Of a stretch of 5,621 nt of DNA, positions 1 through 5,151 are shown piece by piece. This DNA comes from Candidatus Dormiibacterota bacterium (GTDB lineage Bacteria; Chloroflexota; Dormibacteria; Aeolococcales; Bog-877): assembly GCA_003135035.1 (NCBI GenBank), contig PLDE01000239.1:381-6001 (forward strand). Reading direction: 5' to 3'. How positions within the stretch are numbered: the stretch's first letter is position 1; each line of letters opens with the position of its first letter. Below the pieces are notes generated by a model. It did not search any database. It worked only from the letters and a program-made list of their open reading frames with translations, and was not told the DNA's origin. Both the position numbers and the translations under genes were made by a program.

Positions 1-1598
1 AGGGTCCCGAGTAGCTCGGTCAGTTGACATTGCGAGGCACGGCTCAATTCGATGACTGTGAGCCCGCTGTCCTCGCAGGCGTCCGCGCACAAGATGCCAG
101 GACCGCCAGCATTGGTGATGATGGCCACCCCATCGCCCTGCGGCAGCGGCTGGCTCGACAACAGGGAAACGACGTCAAACATCTCACCCAAGCCGTGGGC
201 TCGGATAGCGCCGGCTCTCTCGAACAGCGCATCAACTCCGGCGCCGGACTCGGAAACCAGAGCTGCCGTATGAGAAGCGGCGGCTTTACGCCCCGCCGCT
301 CCGGTACCGCTCTTGACCACCACGATCGGCTTGTTCTTTGAAACTCGTTCCGCAATCTGAGCGAACTTACGAGGATTACCGAACGACTCCAGATAGAGTG
401 CGATTACTTCCGTGCGGGGATCGGTTTCCCAGTAGCTCAGGAGATCGTTACCACTGATGTCCGCCTTGTTGCCAACCGAGATGAAGTCGCTCAGGCCCAG
501 CCCGAGCTTTCGGGTGGCGTCGATCACAGCAACTCCCACCGCACCGCTCTGGGAGAGGAACCCGATGCTCCCTTCCTCAGGCGGGGCCGGCGCGAAGGTG
601 GCGTTGAGGCGCACCTGAGGACTCGTATTGAGGATCCCCATGCAATTGGGGCCCACCAGTCGCATCCCGGAGCTGGTGCAGACCTCTAGGAGGTCGGCTT
701 CCCGGCGCGCGCCCTCCGGTCCAGTCTCGGCGAACCCTGCCGAGATCACCACTAGGGCGTGCACCCCCTTATCCGCGCACTCTCTCGCCACGTCCACTAC
801 TGACTCCGCCGGCACCGCTACTACCGCGAGGTCGACTTCGTCCGTTATTTCGGAGACACGACGATAGGCGGTAACCGACTGGATCTCGGCTGCTTCCGGA
901 TGGACGGGGTATAGACGCCCTTGGAAGTGGCCAGTCAAAAGATTGTGGAAGATTTCTCCGCCGATCGTGCCTCGGTGTCGACCCGCGCCGATCACTGCCA
1001 CCGATCGAGGATTCAGGATCGCTCGCACCGCTGCGGCCGCCGCAGCTTCCTCGCGTCGTTCAAAAGCGAGCGCAGCCTCCTCGGTCATGGCCGTAGGGAA
1101 CGCCAGCCGGACCAAGTCTGGCTCAGCGGTGACTCGGACGGCGAAACCGCTGTGGGAGAACACGTCCAGCATGGCAATGTTGTCGGGGTGAACGTTGGCT
1201 TCAAACATCCCAATCCCGAGAGCGCCGGCGGCCTGAGCTAACTGACCCAAAAGGATGGCACCGATGCCTTTGCTGTGAAGGGCGTCGGCCACGGTGAAGG
1301 CGACCTCAGCTCGGTCGGGACTGGATCGGATAAAGATGCCCTGGCCGACCACTCGAGTTGGGTTGCCCTGAAGCGCCAGTATGCCGACCCTGCTGGCCCC
1401 GTCGACTCGACTCAGCAGTTGAGCCGCCTGGGCCAGGTCGACCCCCCCCGACAAGAAACGAAAGGCTCGCGACTCAGGTGAGAGTCCCTCAAGGAAGGCC
1501 CGAATGGATTCGCCGTCGTTGGGCCGCTGCTCGCGCAAGCGAAGAACGGAGCCATCCTGCAGTACCACATCGGTATCCGAGATCAGTCCATGAGTCAC
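1..1598 (-). CDS. Bifunctional GNAT acetyltransferase / acyl-CoA synthetase (ADP-forming), 3' end cut by window
   Basis: Reading the minus strand from GTG at 1598 gives 532 uninterrupted residues to the window edge. Residues about 12-165 are a GNAT fold: the acetyl-CoA-binding loop reads HSKGIGAILL, with G111-I-G-A at its centre. Residues about 190-325 form the Rossmann CoA-binding domain (SVAVIGAG near 200-206, GPNCMG at 316-321). From about 340 comes the succinyl-CoA-ligase-like domain (SQSGAVG at 349-355, SHTAAL with the putative phospho-acceptor His443, NAGGPG at 496-501). Family members are usually about 900 residues, so the ATP-grasp domain is missing only because the window ends. Related proteins (Pat/PatZ type) acetylate lysines of metabolic enzymes such as acetyl-CoA synthetase; others make acyl-CoA with ATP. 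Because His443 is present, synthetase activity is not excluded. The start is fixed: an in-frame TGA lies 15 codons upstream with no other start between. No Shine-Dalgarno is visible before the GTG. Cytoplasmic. Confidence 0.93.
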   Translation of the reverse strand, partial: MTHGLISDTDVVLQDGSVLRLREQRPNDGESIRAFLEGLSPESRAFRFLSGGVDLAQAAQLLSRVDGASRVGILALQGNPTRVVGQGIFIRSSPDRAEVAFTVADALHSKGIGAILLGQLAQAAGALGIGMFEANVHPDNIAMLDVFSHSGFAVRVTAEPDLVRLAFPTAMTEEAALAFERREEAAAAAAVRAILNPRSVAVIGAGRHRGTIGGEIFHNLLTGHFQGRLYPVHPEAAEIQSVTAYRRVSEITDEVDLAVVAVPAESVVDVARECADKGVHALVVISAGFAETGPEGARREADLLEVCTSSGMRLVGPNCMGILNTSPQVRLNATFAPAPPEEGSIGFLSQSGAVGVAVIDATRKLGLGLSDFISVGNKADISGNDLLSYWETDPRTEVIALYLESFGNPRKFAQIAERVSKNKPIVVVKSGTGAAGRKAAASHTAALVSESGAGVDALFERAGAIRAHGLGEMFDVVSLLSSQPLPQGDGVAIITNAGGPGILCADACEDSGLTVIELSRASQCQLTELLGT

Positions 1599-1790
1599 AG
1601 AGCTAACTGTGGCCGGACGCGAACCGGCAGCACATGGGTGATTTCACTCGGAACCCACGAGGTGCTCCTGTCCGCTTCACGACCTCCACGGCCTGGCCGA
1701 TAGGGGTATTCACCTGCGTGTGATCAGAGGGAACTCCCCTCGTAGGCAGCTCTGCGTTCAACCAGGATGGTCTCAGTAGGTTGCCGACAC

Positions 1791-1803
1791 CGTGCCCGGC
1801 ACG
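1791..1803. promoter_or_regulatory. Perfect 6-bp palindrome upstream of the cupredoxin gene
   Basis: CGTGCC-C-GGCACG is a perfect dyad around a single central base. It starts 5 bases after a weak -35-like TTGCCG (1781-1786) and ends about 50 bases before the ATG at 1854. The position suits an operator, possibly of a metal- or redox-sensing regulator, but that is inference and no regulator gene lies in the window. Confidence 0.3.
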
Positions 1804-1840
1804 TAATCGGCGGCGATGTCCCTCACTTATGCATGAACTC

Positions 1841-1845
1841 GGAGG
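1841..1845 (+). promoter_or_regulatory. Ribosome binding site deciding the cupredoxin start
   Basis: GGAGG sits 8 bases before the ATG at 1854. It places the start 29 codons inside the longest open frame, which removes a polar, Arg/His-rich N-terminus and leaves a normal signal-anchor topology. Confidence 0.75.
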
Positions 1846-1853
1846 CCGAAACT

Positions 1854-2504
1854 ATGAGAGACCAGGCTCCAGGCTCGAACTCCACTGATGGCGGTATGGG
1901 TCCGATCATCTGGGCCGCCTGCGGCACGCTGATCCTCGCTGCGGTTGTCCTCTCCGGGTTGTTCGCGGCTCGGGCACCAGGATTTGCGGCCCTCCAAACT
2001 GCGAGTGCTGTTGCACCGAACGCCGCCCGGGTCCAGCTGACAATCGTGACCAACGCCGGACCGAAGCATGATTTGCCAGCTTTCTCTCCGACGAGCTTTG
2101 CGATCCCGGCGAACCAGGCGGTGAAGATCTCGGTAACCAACCTGGACGGATCGACTCCCCTGCCGTCGTCGCTGCAGTCCTATGCCAAGGTAAGGGGCGT
2201 GGTCGGGGGAAGCATGACCGTTGTGCCCATCCGCGTCAATCATCCCAAGGCCAGTGCCGGGCAGTCACGGCGGATCGACGCCTTGAATGCAACCGCCGTG
2301 TCGCACACCTTCAGTATTCCCGCCCTCGGCATCAACGTGCCCATCCCAGGAGCTGCCCGTATTAGCTTCACGGTTCGGATCACCAAGCCCGGCACCTATA
2401 GCTGGGAGTGCTTTGATCCCTGTGGGTCCGGCGCTTCGGGCTTCGGGGCTCCCATGGGCGTGACCGGGTACATGGCCGGGACAGTCACTGTGAGTGCAGC
2501 ATGA
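1854..2504 (+). CDS. Membrane-anchored cupredoxin-domain protein
   Basis: The product is 216 residues. The ATG at 1854 is chosen because GGAGG (1841-1845) lies 8 bases before it; the same frame is open back to 1767, with an ATG at 1833, but those starts lack a ribosome binding site. Residues 16-38 are one hydrophobic helix following a short polar N-terminus, so the protein is a signal anchor or uncleaved signal peptide with the rest outside. Residues about 58-216 form a Greek-key beta domain of the cupredoxin type. Likely copper ligands are His151 (SHTFSIP), Cys186 and Cys190 (CFDPCGSG), and Met201 or Met207 (GYMAGTVTV). The CxxxCG spacing recalls the CuA site of cytochrome oxidase subunit II, but the histidine normally following is missing. 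A long loop (about 98-148) precedes His151. It probably transfers electrons or binds copper at the outer membrane face. A terminator-like hairpin follows, then a DoxD-type gene. Confidence 0.85.
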   Translation: MRDQAPGSNSTDGGMGPIIWAACGTLILAAVVLSGLFAARAPGFAALQTASAVAPNAARVQLTIVTNAGPKHDLPAFSPTSFAIPANQAVKISVTNLDGSTPLPSSLQSYAKVRGVVGGSMTVVPIRVNHPKASAGQSRRIDALNATAVSHTFSIPALGINVPIPGAARISFTVRITKPGTYSWECFDPCGSGASGFGAPMGVTGYMAGTVTVSAA

Positions 2505-2547
2505 TCACTATCTGAGGAAGTACCTAAGGGCAGGTGGTAATGCGGGT

Positions 2548-2580
2548 GAGGAGGTCGCGCGACGAGGTCGCGGCCTCCTC
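2548..2580 (+). terminator. Hairpin terminator-like structure after the cupredoxin gene
   Basis: The arms GAGGAGGTCGCG (2548-2559) and CGCGGCCTCCTC (2569-2580) pair over 12 bp with one G-U wobble, around a 9-base loop. It begins 43 bases past the stop codon. There is no run of T after it (TTCGCGTATC), so it is either an actinobacterial terminator without a U-tract or a transcript-stabilising or attenuating structure. It suggests that the cupredoxin and DoxD-type genes are not simply one transcript. Confidence 0.55.
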
Positions 2581-2691
2581 TTCGCGTATCGGGCGCGTGA
2601 GCCGTGGACAGTCCAGTGGAGAACGGGCTACCCGGAGAGAGCCGCCTCGATGTGATTACAGGGGGTCCTACTCGGTGGCAATGGCGGGCTT

Positions 2692-2707
2692 TCACGCTTC
2701 GGCGTGA
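2692..2707 (+). promoter_or_regulatory. UUCG tetraloop hairpin in the spacer before the DoxD-type gene
   Basis: TCACGC-TTCG-GCGTGA gives six perfect pairs closed by C(UUCG)G, a very stable RNA tetraloop. It lies 78 bases before the next start codon and has no T-run after it. It could be part of a 5' leader or the end of a transcript arriving from upstream. Confidence 0.4.
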
Positions 2708-2729
2708 CGTCCCTTGCTAGCACGATTGT

Positions 2730-2752
2730 CTTGGTTGACATAGCCAACCAAG
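2730..2752. promoter_or_regulatory. 8-bp inverted repeat overlapping TTGACA, operator-like
   Basis: CTTGGTTG (2730-2737) and CAACCAAG (2745-2752) are perfect inverted repeats separated by 7 bases. The hexamer TTGACA, a perfect -35 consensus, lies at 2735-2740 inside the repeat. A good -10 at standard spacing is not visible; the nearest AT-rich stretch is CATAAA at 2767-2772, which is too far. The size and shape fit an operator of a dimeric winged-helix repressor (MarR or HxlR type), which often control DoxX-family genes in other bacteria; that assignment is inference. The repeat ends 32 bases before the start codon. Confidence 0.5.
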
Positions 2753-2784
2753 CGGTACTGGGCCTCCATAAAAGGTAGGGGAAG

Positions 2785-3411
2785 ATGGCGATCAGAACAC
2801 TCAACCGGATGCTCGAGCGAGCTGGAACAGTCAAGTACGTTCCCGAGCCGCGACTGGGCAGGTTCCTTTTTGCCGACCCCCGCCTCAGCCCGCTGTGGCT
2901 AGTCGTCCGAGTCTACGTCGGCTGGCAGTGGGTCAGCGCTGCGATTGAGAAACTCCAGGGACCAGGTTGGATTGGTTCGGGCGCCGGAACTGCATTGAAG
3001 GGCTTCCTCATGAGCTCGCTCAGCCAGAGCAGCGGGGCTCATGCCAACGTGCAAGGTTGGTACGCGACGTTGCTCAAGGAAGCGGTCTTGCCTCACGTAG
3101 CGATCTGGTCCTACGTGGTGACCTTCGGTGAGCTGGCCTGCGGGGTCGGCCTCATCCTGGGCATATTCACCGGCATAGCCGCCTTCAGCGGCGCCTTCAT
3201 GAACATGAACTACATGATGGCTGGCGCAGTCAGCATCAACCCAATTCTGCTCTTCCTTGAGCTGCTCCTAATCCTCGCCTGGCGCGTGGCGGGATACATC
3301 GGTGGGGACTTGCTCCTGCTTCCCCTCCTGGGCACTCCGTGGCAGCGGCCCCCCCTACCCGACCCTAAACATCCATACCTCAACTGTCGGGTTGGCAACG
3401 ACGGTGAGTGA
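2785..3411 (+). CDS. DoxX/DoxD-family four-helix membrane protein
   Basis: This 208-residue protein has the layout of the DoxD branch of the DoxX family, which includes the small subunit of archaeal thiosulfate:quinone oxidoreductase. Membrane segments lie at about 36-57, 103-127, 128-149 and 152-173. Family signatures seen are the first-helix pattern RVYVGWQWVSAAIEKL, the WIGSGAG...LKGFL stretch (62-75), WY at 92-93, GE at 115-116, MNxNYMMAGAVSxNP (139-153) and the GYIGGD end (170-175). Known relatives hand electrons to quinone or act in redox and quinone stress; the substrate here cannot be read from sequence. The ATG is preceded by AAAGG and AGGGGA (2771-2782). It has its own operator-like repeat upstream and ends in a 4-base overlap (GTGA) with a possible start of the next gene. 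A cupredoxin gene lies upstream, a plausible redox partner by neighbourhood only. Confidence 0.9.
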   Translation: MAIRTLNRMLERAGTVKYVPEPRLGRFLFADPRLSPLWLVVRVYVGWQWVSAAIEKLQGPGWIGSGAGTALKGFLMSSLSQSSGAHANVQGWYATLLKEAVLPHVAIWSYVVTFGELACGVGLILGIFTGIAAFSGAFMNMNYMMAGAVSINPILLFLELLLILAWRVAGYIGGDLLLLPLLGTPWQRPPLPDPKHPYLNCRVGNDGE

Positions 3412-3470
3412 AGGGTCGAAAGACTCTTCCAACCTTGCACCACCCTGAACAGTCCTGGTTAGCTAGTCGC

Positions 3471-3767
3471 ATGCGGACGGCAAAGTACACGGTGATTTAC
3501 AGCACCGGCGTCAGTCGGCACAAGCTTCTCAAGATCCTGTTGAGATCGGATGGTTCATACTTCGCGACCTGCCCCTATCACCGGAGCGATCGGGTACTTC
3601 TCAGCAAGAGAACCACCAACTACGCGAACCCCGAACGACGCTCCCGTGATCAGCCTCTAGAATTGGCCGTCCTCGAAGGTGATGCCCACCGCCTTAGGCT
3701 CACCTACCATCCTGACGGTGATTCGGGGCTTATAGCGGCCCATTCCGATCTTCCGGTACCCTCCTAG
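3471..3767 (+). CDS. Short protein of unknown function, possibly C-terminally truncated
   Basis: The 98-residue reading frame looks coding: codon use resembles its neighbours, and the first part (KYTVIYSTGVSRHKLL, then SDGSYFATCPYH and TTNYA) has a beta-rich, patterned composition, not that of a GC-rich shadow. I have a loose recollection of uncharacterised proteins with a similar start and a later HPDG-like motif that run well beyond 150 residues; here the frame stops soon after YHPDG (about residues 78-82), so truncation is possible. The start is uncertain. ATG at 3471 sits just before the conserved-looking part but lacks a Shine-Dalgarno. GTG at 3408 overlaps the DoxD stop by 4 bases, would add 21 residues and would allow translational coupling. 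No transmembrane helix is seen. Function unknown. Confidence 0.55.
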   Translation: MRTAKYTVIYSTGVSRHKLLKILLRSDGSYFATCPYHRSDRVLLSKRTTNYANPERRSRDQPLELAVLEGDAHRLRLTYHPDGDSGLIAAHSDLPVPS

Positions 3768-3904
3768 TCGATATGGTCTCGTCGCCTTGGCGCGGAGCCC
3801 TGCCATTGATCACCTCTAGGGGCGCCAGTCAGGAACCTGCCTTGAGGCTCGTTCCGGAGTTCTGGAGCACTCTCCGGTAGTACGCGCGATCTCAACACCT
3901 CTTG

Positions 3905-3971
3905 GCCGAGGCAGCTCAGTTGGTAGAGCACGGGTCTGAAAAAGCTGTGGTGATCGTTTCCTTCCTCGACG
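3905..3971 (+). pseudogene. Degenerate tRNA-Phe (GAA) relic
   Basis: The 5' half is a textbook tRNA: acceptor strand GCCGAGG (3905-3911), D arm GCTC-AGTTGGTA-GAGC (3914-3929), anticodon 5' strand CGGGT (3931-3935) and loop CTGAAAA with anticodon GAA at 3938-3940. After that it decays. The anticodon 3' strand AGCTG pairs poorly, the T arm with its TTCGA-type loop is missing, and only 16 bases precede CCTCGAC (3964-3970), which pairs with 6 of 7 acceptor bases. Total length is 67 bases with no CCA. Position 8 is C, not the near-universal T. A working tRNA is therefore unlikely. A tRNA interrupted by an intron was considered, but no matching 3' exon is found downstream. Confidence 0.6.
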
Positions 3972-4036
3972 GATGAGATCAATTTGGGCTCTACTTTCAG
4001 AAGTGGGGACGATTTGGCGACGATCGGATGATTTTT

Positions 4037-4131
4037 AGAGTCTGGTTCAGCTAATGGTTGCGACTCTGGGGTCTCAAGACCCGTGCCTTGCGGGCTTCAG
4101 TCGGCTAACAGACGGCCTCTACGATGAGGCC
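4037..4131 (+). other. Cluster of three small hairpins, possible structured RNA
   Basis: Three inverted repeats follow one another: AGAGTC (4037-4042) with GACTCT (4062-4067); GGGTCT-CA-AGACCC (4069-4082); and GGCCTC-N6-GAGGCC (4114-4131). All stems are 6 bp and perfect. The second resembles a Leu(CAA) tRNA anticodon arm, but no acceptor, D or T arm fits around it. It may be a small RNA, further tRNA debris or chance. Confidence 0.25.
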
Positions 4132-4239
4132 ACCACGCCTAAGGATCTCAAGGGGGCCTCACATTAGGGAGGACGTCTACAACGCCAATGCTGCCGCGCT
4201 GTCCCGAGCCGGTGCCGCCGACTGCCTGGTACCTTGCCC

Positions 4240-4256
4240 CCTCCGCTAAGCGGAGG
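4240..4256 (+). promoter_or_regulatory. Hairpin enclosing the Shine-Dalgarno of the downstream gene
   Basis: CCTCCGC (4240-4246) and GCGGAGG (4250-4256) pair perfectly over 7 bp around a TAA loop. The 3' arm holds most of the ribosome binding site GGAGGAG (4252-4258), which lies 6 bases before the ATG at 4265. If the mRNA folds this way, translation initiation would be restrained until the stem opens. What might open it is unknown; the simplest possibilities are temperature, a protein, or a coupled leader. Confidence 0.5.
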
Positions 4257-4264
4257 AGAGGTGC

Positions 4265-4534
4265 ATGGCAGCTTCGGTTGAGGTCAGAGCTAAGGCGGAG
4301 GGCGACAGCTGGTCCGCCGACGTTTGGGTCCACGACCCGAGGGGACGCTCCCGCCACCGGGTGAGGGTGAGCCAAGAGGAGCTCCTCCGCTACGGCCCGG
4401 GCCGCTCGGTAGACGAGTTGATCCGGGCCAGCTTTGAGTTCCTGCTCCAGCGGGAGCCGCCCTCATCGATCCTGGCCGAATTTGACCTCTCGACGATTGA
4501 GCGCTATTTCCCCGAGTTCAGGGCGAGCGTCTGA
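4265..4534 (+). CDS. Small conserved-looking hypothetical protein, 89 aa
   Basis: The start ATG has a near-perfect Shine-Dalgarno (GGAGGAG at 4252-4258, 6 bases away). The protein begins with a beta-rich half (about residues 3-33, alternating hydrophobic and charged residues, ending HRVRVSQEEL) and continues with a helical half (VDELIRASFEFLLQREPPSSIL, about 49-70) and an end motif FDLSTIERYFPEF. That architecture, with the REP-SIL and FDL-IERYFPEF signatures, matches a set of short uncharacterised bacterial proteins I recognise by pattern but cannot name. There is no signal peptide, membrane helix or metal motif, so it is probably a cytoplasmic single-domain protein. A hairpin right after the stop and the convergent gene to the right suggest it is transcribed alone. 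Confidence 0.82.
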   Translation: MAASVEVRAKAEGDSWSADVWVHDPRGRSRHRVRVSQEELLRYGPGRSVDELIRASFEFLLQREPPSSILAEFDLSTIERYFPEFRASV

Positions 4535-4535
4535 C

Positions 4536-4561
4536 CCGGCAGCCCGAAGCGGCTGGTCCGG
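4536..4561 (+). terminator. Hairpin just after the 89-aa gene
   Basis: CCGGCAGCC (4536-4544) pairs with GGCTG (4551-4555) and, after a 2-base bulge, CCGG (4558-4561), starting one base after the stop codon. No T-run follows, so this is a weak terminator candidate supported mainly by its position between convergent genes. Confidence 0.35.
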
Positions 4562-4767
4562 AGGGCGACCCTGGACACTGCCTTGTGAGCGGTCCGGAAT
4601 GGGCGTGCCTCCGAGCCGAGCCTGGATGAGTACTGTTAGACCCGCACGGGCGGTAGTCCCAAACGAAATCCTTGGGGAGTCACCGTGTGGAAAGTGTCCC
4701 TGAGCTGGCCCAACGCCCGGAAGTGGCCTGGTGACCGGGACGTGCGATGACGGCGCGCTCGGCGCGG
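4562..4767. other. Convergent intergenic stretch
   Basis: I see no gene here. The only structure is CGCGC-TCG-GCGCG (4754-4766), a 5-bp all-GC hairpin directly past the stop of the minus-strand membrane protein gene, which might end that transcript; it has no T-run. Confidence 0.4.
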
Positions 4768-5130
4768 TTAGGCGTGGACGGGTGGCCTGGGCCGGTGCAG
4801 GCGGCTGGCAGTCAGATGCCACGTGCTGGCGATGAGAAGGATCGCGCCGGCGAGCAGCAGAACACCGAAGTAGATCCGGTCAGCGAGAGACGGCCACGCC
4901 GCATACAAGTATGGAACCAAATAGTGGGCCGTCACAGCGAGATACCCTATCGCGTACACCGCGGGGAACTGATCCCGCTCGCTCGACCTCTGGCAGATGC
5001 GCCAAAGCAGGATGACCACCAGCGGATCCAGGACCCAGCCCACTACTTCCAGTGCCATGAAGCCCCCGGCGGCACCGAAACATCCCCACACCACGAATCC
5101 GAGGATCCGGAGGGTCGCCTTTCGCGCCAC
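4768..5130 (-). CDS. Small multi-pass membrane protein of unknown function
   Basis: From GTG at 5130 the product is 120 residues. GGAGG (5139-5143) lies 8 bases before this GTG, a better setting than the TTG at 5151. Hydrophobic segments run about 8-43 (RILGFVVWGCFG to VVILLW, long enough for two helices), 57-79 (PAVYAIGYLAV...PYLYAA) and 86-105 (IYFGVLLLAGAILLIAS), so three or four helices. The C-terminus is short, basic and proline-rich. I do not recognise the family. The same frame stays open upstream to 5328, and its residues there (SKIGSELYDLH, GELSREDLTVARK) look like real protein although no usual start codon occurs, so this may be only the C-terminal part of a longer, frame-interrupted gene that starts at 5443. 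Confidence 0.65.
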   Translation of the reverse strand: MARKATLRILGFVVWGCFGAAGGFMALEVVGWVLDPLVVILLWRICQRSSERDQFPAVYAIGYLAVTAHYLVPYLYAAWPSLADRIYFGVLLLAGAILLIASTWHLTASRLHRPRPPVHA

Positions 5131-5151
5131 GGTCAAATCCTCCCGGGACAA

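Larger units (their letters stand above)
1599..1853. promoter_or_regulatory. Divergent intergenic region between the GNAT/ACS gene and the cupredoxin gene
   Basis: These 255 bases separate two divergently transcribed genes and must carry the promoters for both. I see no clean -35/-10 pair. Short inverted repeats are present: CACAG-N6-CTGTG at 1596-1611, which covers the GTG start of the left gene; GCCGG-N7-CCGGC at 1612-1628, which would be a hairpin in the leader of the left gene; GAGGG-N5-CCCTC at 1727-1741; and CGTGCC-C-GGCACG at 1791-1803, about 50 bases before the cupredoxin start. Any of them could be an operator, but none matches a motif I can name. Confidence 0.4.
3768..4264. other. 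Gene-poor stretch with tRNA relic and hairpin cluster
   Basis: Nearly 500 bases carry no convincing gene on either strand. The open frames here are short and have unremarkable composition. The section around 3970-4060 is visibly richer in A and T than its surroundings. Contents are a decayed tRNA-Phe-like sequence (3905-3971), hairpins at 4037-4067, 4069-4082 and 4114-4131, and the leader hairpin of the next gene. Together with the abruptly ending frame just upstream, this looks like a remnant of an insertion or deletion event. Confidence 0.5.

Noticed and set aside
24..1481. Several open frames on the plus strand (e.g. 24-341, 628-867, 921-1241, 1275-1481) and other minus-strand frames opposite the left gene.
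   Set aside because: They are shadows of the continuous minus-strand GNAT/acyl-CoA synthetase frame, which shows family motifs along its whole length.
1781..1810. MerR/CueR-type promoter with the dyad 1791-1803 between -35 and -10.
   Set aside because: The -35 is weak (TTGCCG), the -10 is unconvincing, and spacing is not the 19-20 bases typical of that class; only the palindrome itself is kept.
2540..2707. A 55-codon ATG frame in the spacer between the cupredoxin and DoxD-type genes.
   Set aside because: It is Arg/Ser-rich, its start is too close to AGGTGG for good initiation, and it runs through the terminator-like hairpin and the UUCG hairpin; the protein shows no pattern.
4060..4115. tRNA-Leu (CAA) suggested by GGGTCT-CA-AGACCC and a following GTGCC...GGGC like a variable arm.
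   Set aside because: No acceptor stem, D arm or TTCAA-type T loop fits on either side.
3905..4135. tRNA-Phe split by a group I intron in the anticodon loop.
   Set aside because: No downstream 3' exon with a T arm and an acceptor strand CCTCGGC is found, and no conserved intron core could be recognised.
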